A DNA stretch of 50,149 nucleotides. Source: Apostichopus leukothele (lineage: Eukaryota; Echinodermata; Holothuroidea; Aspidochirotida; Stichopodidae). The notes beneath the pieces were generated by a model that had not been told where the DNA came from, ran no database searches, and saw only the letters and a program-made list of their open reading frames with translations. The stretch covers positions 758,741-808,889 of the forward strand of contig JAAAKB020000008.1 of assembly GCA_010014835.2 (NCBI GenBank), given 5' to 3'. Positions 1 through 12,400 of this stretch are shown here, in pieces (within the stretch, counting starts at the first letter, position 1; each line of letters opens with the position of its first letter). Made by a program: the position numbers and the translations under genes.

Positions 1-219
1 CCATTAACTGACAACCACCTGGTGTGTATCTCAATATTCATGATTTGGAATTAGTATTCATATCCGCCCTATGAGAGCGATGAAATAATAAAAGATTGAA
101 AAAATATCAAGTAAAAAGCAGAGAGTAAAATGGCTTAGTAATTCCTTGCCAGGTGCATATGAGAACACATAATGTAACATTGCAGACCACATTTGAAGTA
201 ATAATCTATTTCTCCTTAC

Positions 220-414
220 CTTTTGCATTAAATCCTATTATATGTAAATCCCTCTCCCTACTCGACCAGATAATATAAGTACTTAGATCTACAATACCTT
301 CTGCATCCATCTTCTTCATTTCTTCTTCTGTGTTGGAATTACCGTCTCCACCAGCTCTATCTTCTGATGGAGGTTTTGTGTCTGTTTCTATCTCTTCCCC
401 ATCAGATTCATTTT
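220..414 (-). other. ninein exon with acidic, weakly conserved sequence
   Basis: The stretch is open for 65 codons with a CTGCAG acceptor and an AAAG/GTAAGG donor, and its phase matches exon 1615-1453. It encodes an acidic Glu/Ser/Thr-rich segment (NESDGEEIETD, NTEEEMKKMD) and then a short hydrophobic stretch (VDLSTYIIWSSRERDLHI). I see no clear match to vertebrate ninein here. It could be a lineage-specific exon or an alternative exon; an earlier weak donor after MDAEG is also possible. Confidence 0.55.
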
Positions 415-3400
415 CTGCAGACAAATGGCAATATCCATTGAGGTCGTTTATCTAATTAAATATTAGGCTATGGAATATGCTTAAGAGCTTTTGATAGGCA
501 AAATACTATTAAGGTATGACTGTACCTTAAAGGTATAATCAATATATGATTTTAAGGCATCTTAAGGCATTTTTAAGGCACCATCTAAAATGTTTCACGA
601 AACCAGAATGCAAATGAATTCAGGACTCAATGAGGTATATATGTCACACTTAATGTTTGTGGCTAACTTTCCCAAATTGTGCCATGCAGTAACACCATCT
701 CTGATTGCAAACAATATTTGTTACTGCAAATAACAGTTGTTTGATTGTCGCATTGTTCTTGAACTTCAAGCGAAGATGGACATTTTGAATGTTTTCGAGC
801 AAGGGCTTCACATTCATACACAGACATGAATCTTCACAAAGCCCTACACACATATAATGTACACTGTGCAGATTCCTTTTTCCTCCAACAATAAATGAAA
901 AGTAATTATTGCTAGCATATTAAAAAACATGATTGACACAGAACTTTTTTTTTTGCATTTACCCATACAAACTCCTAACTTTTCAAAACATGCAAAATTT
1001 TTAGCAACTGAGAGCGCTTATATGCAAAATTGTGGCATCAATTTAACTTGTTGATCACTGGTGGATAAAAATAATGTAGCTGTGCTCATTTTTGTGTTTG
1101 GTATTCACGATGATGCCAGGATGGGCCACTGCCTTGGTATCACCATAAATCACATGAGCCAAAAACTCATGAAAGTAGAACAGTAAATCAACAGTTCTTT
1201 CTGCATTTTCTTTCCCTTGAAAGTAAATGATATATTCCAGTGCTGGTCTATGATACAGGATCCACTATCATTCTACACTAAAAAGGTTTTAAAGTTTTAA
1301 AGTCTTACAATCCTTTGACCACACTTGCTACTGCAAAAGTCAAAATTTGAATTTATATATCATATTACAGCCATGTTCACAACAACTATGCATTAGCCCA
1401 GAGTCAGACTTCACTGATGTGAATACATTGTAAATATATAAAATATCCAAACCTGAGGAGGAAAGAGATGTCTTGTGTTTACCAGCGTAGTCTCCAAGCA
1501 TGGATCTTCCCTGTCTATGGAACTTACTGCCTCTTCTTCTAACCTTTCTCTCCGATGACTGGTGTTTAAGTAATTCATTTTCCTGTGTCAGCTCATCTAC
1601 CTTGTCATGTTCTTTCTGTAAGATTCATGATACTGGATAAACTAACAGATCCAAACAATCTCAATGTATCTTATCTAATGTATTCACTAATCAATCCATC
1701 TCGCTGTTCCGTAAGGCAAGAATTTGTTCAACAATTTTTTCCAGACTTTCTTACTCAAAATTAGACTGCACTTGATCAAACAAACAAACCTTACATTTTA
1801 TGTACAAACAGAAGGTATCAGTCAGTACTATAATGATTTGATTCCATCATCAAGATATTGTTGCCCAATTTTCATAACAGTACTAACACTACACTATGTA
1901 AACAGGCAGTATCAAACTTTCAAATTTACCTACACTTGAAATGAAACATGGCTAGTCAAGCTAATGAACAAGCTAATTGTTATGATATTTTTGTGTCAAA
2001 AAGCATAAAAAATATATCTAAATCAACTCAAAAAGCTACATTTAACACAAGAAAGTCATCTGCCAGTACAGCCCAATACTAATTCAGTTGTATTGATTCA
2101 AACAGAACAATCAAAGATAATCTTAAGACTGTTTAATTCCTTTCAAGCAAGGATTAACACAATTTGTTTAGAGTATTGCTTTAATTAAGGTGTAGCATAT
2201 CACAACTAGTTCAGAGTTGTAGTGACTACATGTTGGTTGTAACAAGATGAATGCTAGTATGAGAGTCTCACCCTGAGTAATTCCTGATAGTCCCTGAGAG
2301 CATTTTCATAATGTTCAATCTGCTGCTTGGATATAGTATCTGTATTATTCTCCAATCCAGCAAGCTGAAATGAAACCGAAATATTTCATAATATTGAGCA
2401 AACTAGAGAAGGAACATTTTTTAACTCCAACTAAAGATGAAAAGAATGTTTCACAGCCAAATAGCCAATAGGGTCCATCTACTCAATATGGGGTATTTGC
2501 ATACAAAGTATGACACTCATCTAAGTTTTGGTTCCTGAGATACCATGTTTACAAGATTTTCAGATTTTTAAGTTTGCCAGATGCTAGAGTGAGGTAAATA
2601 CGGTAATGCATAAAGTTATATTAGGTGAGGGAGTATGCACTGTGAATTATGAAGTTCACCCAAGATTCCATTCTTGTGATATTGTGTTACAAGGTTTCCA
2701 ACTTTGACCTCTCATGACCTTTGGTCTCCAATGAAATCAATATGGTCTTTCTTATCAAGATGAGGTACTTGTATAGCCAAGTTGGAGATTCATCCAAGTT
2801 TCCACTCCTGAGATCTAATGTTTACAAGGTTTTGTGACATTAGCCTGTAATGACCTCCTATGAAACTAGGGTTCAGCAACCCAATTTGAAGCATCAACAT
2901 ACTAAATATGAAGTTCATTGAAGAATCTGTTTTGCGGATTTTTAAACACAAATTTGAAAGGAAACATGCACAAAATTCTGTGCATGAAGAACTTTAGGTT
3001 TACAAACGTAAGGATAAAGGGCAGTCATGAATAAATACCTATGCCATATACAGAATGTCTAAATGAGTGATTACTTACACGGTCCTCAAGTTCCTGGAAG
3101 CCAATTAAATCTCTTTGTTGTTTACTAATAGTCTTCTCAGAATCTATCAATTTTTCAGCAGCTTTTTCATTTTCAGTGTCTAATCTTTCATTCTCCTGTT
3201 AAAAGTAGAAACAAAGTTAACAGCAACAACAATCATAGAGCAAAAATATATTAACACAATATACAATTCTTGAGCATCTCACATCCTTCAAAGGCTTTCC
3301 ATTCATTCCATGTATTCAAAATGACAATTCCCTGATTGTTATTGCACATGATGTCAATTTACCAGTTTATTTAAGAACTTTCTAGATATGATCTACAAAT

Positions 3401-6400
3401 TATGTACGATAATGTCCAAGCCATGACTGTTCCTATACAACCACAGCTACAAACTAAACATAATAACTTTACCTTCTGTAAGATCTCAACTCTGGTCCTG
3501 AGTTGAGCTTCGTCTACTCTTAATGTTTCTAATTCATTCTCGAGGGATTGTCTCTGCTTGATGGCATGGCTGGTTAAAGTTTCCCGATCCATTGCTAACT
3601 CTGCTTGTAATGCATTGATTTTGCCTTGGTACTTCCGTTCCACTGCCCTGATAATAAAACAGAACACAACATTAACATGACTGGTGAACAAGTAACACAT
3701 ATTTAATCCACATTTTTAAACTTCAACTTTTGGATCCACACAGTATCTGAAATGCTTTCCTCACCCCACCCCGCCTGCTTATTTCCTGCATAGCCCAATA
3801 GTATATATTAACAAGAAACACTAGTGACAAGCAGAGGTGTTAATGCTGATCACTTATGCATTAGTCACACAAAAGTGACCTGTGAATAAAGACCAACACT
3901 TCAAGTAAACCAAAGACTTAAGATTAGCTTCAATAGCATAAAATCAACTTATGGGTTTTTTAAATGTTACAACCATAGTAATTATTTGCTTACCAACAAT
4001 TTGAAAATGATGCTTTGTAAACACTCTTTACTAAACACCCACAATCACATCAGTTTATCAAAGTATTCTGACATTATGTAGAGACACTTGAGAATGACAT
4101 GCACCAACCCATTCTGCAGCACACCGTAAAGGTTATGCCCACCCAATCATGGTATTCCCATTACTGAAAAAATCACTCATGAAAACCATGACAAAAAGGA
4201 GCTAGTAGCATGATAAGGGTACGACATTTGGTCACAATCTGATGATCACCCGCCTCACAGCATTGCGTTCCCTATATCTGTGTGGTTGCCGTCACAGGGT
4301 GTTGTCCATGTTGTTTGGTTAGAACTAACACACTGATGCCACATAAAGAGAGAAATATATGTACTGTTGATACCTCTTGCTCAATTAAGGAGGAATGTAT
4401 TTATTAATGATTAAGAGACACCAATAACATAGACATGCATAGTATTGGCTCAAAGCTACTCCATCCTTTGGTCAATTAATCTGATCTCTAGAATAAGTAG
4501 TTTCTCTCTATGTTTGTATGTCTCCTATCCACCTCTCTCTGTGTATATATAACTTACTTCAGCTTGGTTTTGTGTGTTCTCTCTATGTTTGTATGTCTCC
4601 TATCCACCTCTCTCTGTGTATATATAACTTACTTCAGCTTGGCTTTGTGTGTTCTCTCTATGTTTGTATGTCTCCTATCCACCTCTCTCTGTGTGTATAT
4701 ATAACTTACTTCAGCTTGGTTTCGTGTGTTCTCTCTATGTTTGTATGTCTCCTATCCACCTCTCTGTGTATATATAACTTACTTCAGCTTGGTTTCGTGT
4801 GTTCTCTCTATGTTTGCATGTCTCTCGTCAATCTCTTGAAGCATGGAAGCACTTCTTTGGTTGGATTCTGCCAGATCAGCTTTTAGTTTGTCTCTCTCAT
4901 CATGAGAGGATTCTACCTGTGACCTGCAAACATAAAGAAGGATAGGAGTTACAGATGTACTAATGAACTTTACAAGACCAATCCTGGATGCTATAAGAGA
5001 CTTATCAACTTATCAGATAAACTAAGTTTCCTGCATGTTCTAAACTTCTAATCCAATACAGTCCCAACCATTCTCTACTAAGCGCTTGAAAATGCCTAGC
5101 ATTTGAAAAATCTCTGTGGAACAAAGCAGTTCTACTATCCTCCAAAAAGGAATAAATTACCTCAAATGTTTGATTTCTCCTTGAAAAGCTGTCAAGGCTG
5201 CCTGGAAGATACCATTGTCATCCCCAGTTGCTTCAAGGATGTGCTCTAAGGCATAGGATAACTCTTGTAAGTTGATTTTTCCAGCTTCCATGTCAATTTC
5301 CAAAGCCTGGCAAAAGAACGAAACAAGAGGGCAATCCACAGAGTCATATCTCATAACCAGCAAACACTGATTTCAAATGAAAAAATTTATTATATTTGGT
5401 TCCGAGGCCTGAAGACACCAGTGTTCACCCTGGGGTACCTTCCCTCCAAGTTTGAAGAAAATCAGCCCAGCTGTTCAGGAGGAGCTTTCGACACAAATTG
5501 GACACATACACACACCCGTGCCAGCACCATTGCAAAAGTTTACTGAACCTTCGGCAATGTAACCAACATGTGGTTATTTCTCAATGGTTGAAATCATTAA
5601 ACGATGATCCTCAGATGGATTAGCTTCCAATGAAATCCTGACCCCTTGAATAAATTTGCATACATAGCATACAATAAAGATATATAAAGAAATAACAAAA
5701 ATGAATTGTTGTTATTTTGTTTGTTTGTCAAAGTTACAAGTAGCAATAGAATAAAAGCATTACTTGGAATACATCAATCTGATTCTTAGTCAGAATTGAG
5801 TGAAAACATTTGGCCTATGGGCACCGCCATTTTAATTAGACCTTGCTCGTTCATGTTTGGTTTACATCATTCAGACCACAGCACTCTTCTAATAGGGTAT
5901 AATGAGTTGTTACAACTAAAATACTGAAGCAATCAGGGTTGTTACAGCCAAATTTGTAGTCGGAACTGAGAGGAAGTTGCTGCAGTATGGGACTTCAGAG
6001 CTGTCCTCTGTTGCACTCAGATGTAATTAATTTTTACTAAAAATATTTGTTTTCTGGATCTACCAGCACTGTTAACATTGTTGTTTAATAGGTTTAATAA
6101 GGCCTTTGCAGAACTTAAGTGGTCTTTGACTTCTACCCAAAACAACAGGGATTTTAATCTCACGATAGGGACATATTAGGTCTTTACAACAACTTGGTTG
6201 AATGGTAATAACTCTTCAATTAAATGCCCAGCAGGCCAATGTCTTGGACTGATTGCAATGCAAGTAATACTGTACACTAATATCATGTGAGTATTGATAC
6301 AGGCCCACAGTACAGACAGCATCCCTAACAGTTGCATAGAGGAATGTACAAGTCAATTGCATCGGGTACAATGATAACTATATACATTTCATTATGATTA

Positions 6401-9400
6401 AGTACAAGTAAAATGAATATAGTAAAGGTAAGGCTATCTGTGGTCATAAAACAGAACCATTTCTGATCTAGCTAGCATGAAAGTCATAAAAAAAAACCTT
6501 AGATATAGACACATTACTTACATTTTGTACTAATACAGCTAGTTAGTGCCTCTTACTACCACAAAACAATTACATTCATCTTTACAAAAGGTGTTGATTC
6601 TGGAACTGCATAGAATCATGCTTTATCAATCAGTTTAAACATAACCTTACCTCTAAAACTTCAAGAGGGTTATGCATTCCTTGGGATTGCCAATATTCTA
6701 TCACATCATCAGCATTCACGTACCTATGGGGGAAAAAATTATCGTTGAAATAATGTTACTATTATAAAAAGGGAATCCATGAAAGTGTAGACAAAATCAT
6801 GATTAGGAAAGTTTGTTTACGATTCCTCAGAGTAGTCCACTGATCAACCATTCTGGCACACACAAGAAATACTATGACATAGCAACTCTGATATATTATA
6901 TGGTTCTAGTATTATTTCTATTTTATTAACATCTTTCTTTGTGACATGTCTTGCTCAAATTTTTGCAAAGTGAATAGAATTTCTCTACACGAGAAAAGGG
7001 TTTGGAAGCTGGTACTCGGTACAAATAAATCACAGTTAAGTATGCAAGTGAGAAAACTACATAATGACTGCAGTATATGATGATTGAGTAACCATTAATC
7101 CTACTATGAAGGCTGAGGTTACATCTGGTATAGCCTCATATCCCTTGTCAAGGTCTGTTTCCAATAGTGTAAACCACAAATTAACCCAATGCGCACACTG
7201 AGAAGTAGAAATATCAATTGTATTAAAATCCCAAGTACCTAGATAAAAAAAAATTATTACTAAAGAAAAGGCTCATGCTAACAAACATATATTACATAAG
7301 CAATACCTATTCAGATCCTTAGTAGCTGCAACAGCAGCTCTGTTCTTCACAAAATATGGTAAGAATTCCTTCAAATACATCCGAAACATTGTACACAATC
7401 AGCAGCAAAGTTATTATTACTCAGTTAAATATATGTAAAAGTGCTCTAGTGTCTGTAGCAGATGTTACACCCAGTGTACACAGCAGTTCAACAAATGGCA
7501 GAATTTTAATTACAGCTGATACACAGAGCTTAACAATAGAGTTTATGACAAGTAGGTCAGGTTGAAGTAAACGTATTTAATTAAAGTTTGCGACCTGTGA
7601 TGACACAACAGTATTATCATTCAGATATGCTGTTGAGAAATTTCAATTATAAATATGCATAACGAGTTTCAACTATACAATTTTCAATTAGAAAGCAATT
7701 TGGCTACGGTTTCCTTTTTGCCACATTTCACATATAGGAATATTTAATGTAACACTGCTGAAGGGATTTCAAGTTTCGACCATTGTTGAATTACATGATC
7801 AACAAGGCTTTTGCTTGTTGGACCTGTTCCAACATTTTCATACTTTTCATTGATAGCAAATGAACATTAGATAGATAGATATTTATCTATATTAGAAGAT
7901 ATTTTCTTCTTGAGATGGTGAGTTTATGAGGGATTTCTCTAACATGATGATATTTACAAATCAGAAAGACAACAGGCTGAGTGATTCCTTACCATGTTTC
8001 ATATGAAAACATTTATTAGAAAATATGGACACAAGATTATCATGCTCAATAAAGTGGATCCACATATCACCTTATACATTCATCCCAACCATACACTTGG
8101 AGTTATCACATGCACAATTTTTTGTCCGACATTTGACCTCAAATATAATGCAACATTAGTAGTAACACTGGCACTATTAGAAACTTGCCTCACTCCAGCT
8201 TACACTATGTGAAGTGCGATCCAGCTCAGTTTGCTGATGACAATGCTCAAACATTTCCCTACATAGTACTTGACCTTACCCAGAATTTTCTGGATCCAGG
8301 CTGGTAAATAATTTGTTTGGATTGATTTGATGGTATGTTGAAGGTGTTGTTGTCCTGTGATAAGGGTCATCCAAGGCACTTGATACCAGCCTAGTCAGTC
8401 TGGACTTGTGGGATGGGGACATCACACTGGGTGTTGATAGCATTGGAGTGTGTGGACCTTCATGTCTAAACAGTCCCAAAAGAAACTCATCAAATCCAAC
8501 TCTACCATCCTGATCCTCGTCAAGCTTGCTGAAGAGGTTTTGCAATTCCTGAAGAAGGGGGAAAGGTACAAATGCTGTTACCACTGATATTACATAATTT
8601 ACTTTGTGTGGTGTGATCCTGCACACAATGAGCTAGCAGATAGTTTCAGAGAAGAATATCTTTGGGAAAATTCCTACATAGCTATTAATATGACAGGAGG
8701 TTAGTTTGTACTAAAAATTATATTGCAAAAGGATTTCAGTTTGGGAAATCTCTTTGATCAGGCTGCTATGCCCATGTTTATCACATACTTTGTGAACCAG
8801 AAAGCCAGTTGGCTTTGTCATTCCTTGCCATACAATGTGCTCAAAATTCAAAATAACTATCTGACTACTGTGGAGCAATTGAGTTAAATTTGTCCAAGAA
8901 TTAAGTGAGAGCAAAAAAAACAGAGAGATTTCTAGCTCTTATTTGTAGTACTCCCCTGTGGGCATCATCCATTACATTCACTTGATAATACTTCAATTCT
9001 TTTCTATAAAGACTTGCTGCTGATCTCAAATGAACCATGAATTCCACAAAACAGACTTTCAAAAATTATCGAGCATCCACATTTCATGTATGAGTTCTGC
9101 AGATGCTACCATTCTTGAGATGTTGTTTATAAAGTTGGTGTCACAAATGTAACTACACCTGCTGTGTGAATGTATATTTTGTGACCAGTACTGATAATAA
9201 ACTAAAGCAGTTCCTCTTACTTCCTTGTCCATATCCTCCATACCAATGTGCTCACACACAATAGCAAGTTCATCCATGTCCAGAAACCCATCTTTTCCCA
9301 CTCCAACATCCTCCCAGATTTTCTGCACTTGGTCTTTCTCTGTAGCTGGATTTTCAAGAACACTCATGGAAGCATTCATTTCACCTTTAGTGGAAAAAAA

Positions 9401-12400
9401 CATAAAAGTTAAGTCATACAACTGTGGGCAAGCTTCTGTCCTAACACATCAGACTATGCTACTGAGGAAGTGTAAAATTGTTGAATGTGGAGGGCTGACA
9501 AGGCACTCCTTCCAGAAGTTACCTTGAAGACAGGACCAACATAGCCCTGTAACTAATAACTTATACACACAGGACTGGCACTCGAGAACTCTCGGAACTA
9601 ACAAATTCCTAAACTGAGGTCACTTCTTAGCTCATTCAAGCTCCTCTCTTAGTGTCTTTGCAAGATATAGCCCTTGCAGGATCCCCGCCCCTGATCAAAT
9701 CTACAGGAACATTTACTGTAGACAACAGGTGGCAACAATATTATTATAGCAAACCACCCACCTTATACTTGGATTCTACAAATGTAATTTATGTTATTCA
9801 CTTGCATTGTTTGCAACACAGGCAATTACTGTAGGTAGATTTGAAGGTCATCCCCTTCGGGCTTAATAACGTTCAATAAATATTTGAAATCAATACCAAG
9901 CAATTACAAGTTCCATGGTTCATAGTGCACAGTATTGCATATGTGAGACCTCAGCTGGAAGGCTACTACTGTACATTACCTAAATTCAGGAGCCACCATG
10001 ATACATTTAGGTTCTGGCCAGCAGTTAAACTTGGCCTACTATGTATTCCTGTAATGCAGATAGGGTACCCTGTGTTCTGATGTCTCAAATTACTTTGTGT
10101 ATCCAAAGAAAGTTTCCAGTACTGCTTACGTTGTGTATTCAGATGACTGTGTTATCCAGCAGTAACTTGGTGTTGCTAATTAAGCTGTGTGTTTGTCTGC
10201 ATATTGTCGTCTTAAAAGAATTCTGCTGTACAGCTTTAATGCACATTGTGGAAATAGCTAATCCAGAGATTATCCCTTAAGTTGAGTTTTTAATATTTTT
10301 ATACCTTCATTACCTTAAATTATGCATACTGTTGAATGAAAACTGTTACGCTTAATGTACGTTGAGATATAAGGCGCAATTGACACATTGATTGAAATAT
10401 TGGTTACCATGACTACAAAGTTGTATTATGAGTATTATCAATGCACATTAATTATTTACAGACTTTAATCTGATTCATATATATTTATTAAGATATATAT
10501 TTCTTTAATGCAATGGTTTTCTGGTTCTCACTGCCTACCCTGCAGTCTTTGTGTTACAAATTTTGAGACTTTGACCTTTGTTGATATTCACACAAATTGT
10601 TAGGGTTCTTAAATTCTGCAAGGCAGATTAAAATATCAAGGATGAACTTCATCCAACATTTTACTTTTAGAGTAATCATATGTACCAGGTCTTGAAACCT
10701 TGATCTCTGTTGACCTTGAATGGCCTTTTCACCTTCATAGAGGACACTTTGCTTCTTACACTCACTAAGGTGGATCCCTTTTGAACTGATCTTGTTTATG
10801 AGGTTTTCAGACTTTGCACTCTGTTGACCTCAAATGCCCTTTGATTGCCACAGAAACCAGAGCAGTTGTTGTAATACTAAGGAAGATCCACTTACCAGGT
10901 TTGTCATCCAACATTTAATGATGTTTTATCATGAGTTATTATGTTAACAAAGTTTACAAACTTTGAACCCTGTCAGCCTGAAATATCCTTGGCCTTCACA
11001 GAAAAAAATATCATTCTTGTGATAAATATTAAAGTTGAATCCACCTACAAGTATTGAAGTTCTTCCAAACTTTAGTTTGGTAGTTAGATTGTTTGATAGG
11101 TTTACAGAAATTGACCTCCCATTTACCCGCAATGAACTTTGACCACCACAGAAAACAGTAGATTTCATCTGCTCAATAAGATGGATCCAGATATAAAAGT
11201 ATGAAGTTCATCCAGCCCTTTAAGTTTAGAGTTGCAATGTAAGGTTTCTTGTACTGAATAAGGTGGAACCACATATAAAGTATGAAGTTTATCCAACCTT
11301 AACTTTTTGAGTTATGGTGTTATAAGTTTTCAGACTTTTACCTCTATTGAACTTCACAGAAAAGAACAAGGGGTCATGAATTCAATAAGGTGGATCCACA
11401 TAACAAGTATGAACTTTATCTACCATTTATTTTTGGCCGTAGAATATTTAAAAGTCAAGATGTCGTACACACATCGAAGACACATGCACGCACATCATCA
11501 CTATTTAATAGATTACTTTTGCCTTTGGCAAGGCATCAAATAGTCTTTCAGTCTTTTGTATAACAGAACATTAAAACCAATGTACTTTTAATATGTAAAC
11601 AGAGAGTTGGTCATTACAAGAGTATCTAATGTAGAATTGTTTGTGCTTGCTTCCACTTTAAGGAATGATCTCTTACCATCTCCCTCAAATGTCTCATTTC
11701 GTGGGAGCTCAAGGTTTGATGGTTTTTCTTTTGATGGTTGGTCCTCTTCAAGATCACCTACCTCATCTAGTAGGTCTAAATCAGCATCTGCATCACTGCT
11801 CTGAAAGTAGATTTAATTGTACTTGTAGAAGTATTTTTTTTATATAGCTACTTTGCTTACAGCAGTTTTTGTGTTTGATAAATATTACTCACTTCTCAAC
11901 AAATGTGGTGAAATTAACTTTAAATCATTCCCAATTAATGAAAATTATAATAAAATGAAAAAAAGAAAAATTAATGAAATAAAATTCAGCCCTCATTCTG
12001 ATGTCTTCTATGCAATGCCTGTTAGGCTGGCTACATATGGGGTGTCCACTCACATAACATCAAATGGAAACACATCCACAGGCCCCAAAAGCTAGGTCAT
12101 GGCCCGGGGCTATATGCTCAGCTGTGTTTACAAACAAAGTGAATGGATGATGTTACACTACAAGAGTTATGACTAATTTAGGAGTCTGTTTCGGATGTAT
12201 CCATTATTGAAACTGATAATGAATTTGCATCAGTTTGCATTCATAACTTAAAAATACCGATTCTACGTTATCAGTGTGTCATTTTTATATTATTTTGGAT
12301 GCTCACAACAGTTCTTATAACCAAGTGGATTATTCTTTTAAGCATTTGGGTACATTTTTTGATGAAACAATTAAATTAGACAACATACTGACAGCTCAGA

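Larger units (their letters stand above)
1453..6723 (-). other. ninein last EF-like exons and coiled-coil exons
   Basis: Exons 6723-6651 and 5306-5161 finish the EF-like region (DVIEYWQSQGMHNPLEVLEA, then KINLQELSYALEH and FQAALTAFQGEIKHL), which aligns without gaps to vertebrate ninein. From exon 4923-4783 onward the protein is a heptad-rich coiled coil (HDERDKLKADLAES, RQSLENELETLRVDEAQL, NERLDTENEKAAEKLIDSEK). Exon 1615-1453 leaves the coiled coil through a basic stretch (RKVRRRGSKFHRQGRS), which corresponds in position to the Arg-rich linker of NINL. The donor of exon 4923-4783 lies inside a tandem repeat. Confidence 0.87.

Noticed and set aside
4510-4886. Repetitive plus-strand proteins over the 75-bp array
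   Set aside because: They arise because the unit is close to a multiple of three and lie antisense to the ninein exon end; several frames are open at once.
7307-7325. A 19-base splice-bounded microexon in ninein (GCAG acceptor, GTATTG donor)
   Set aside because: It seemed needed to keep frame, but rereading the donor of exon 8548-8280 as GG/GTAAGG gives direct in-frame joining to exon 6723-6651 and gapless alignment to vertebrate ninein, so it is unnecessary.
9225-9527. Plus-strand ORF of 100 codons
   Set aside because: It is the shadow of the minus-strand ninein exon 9384-9221.
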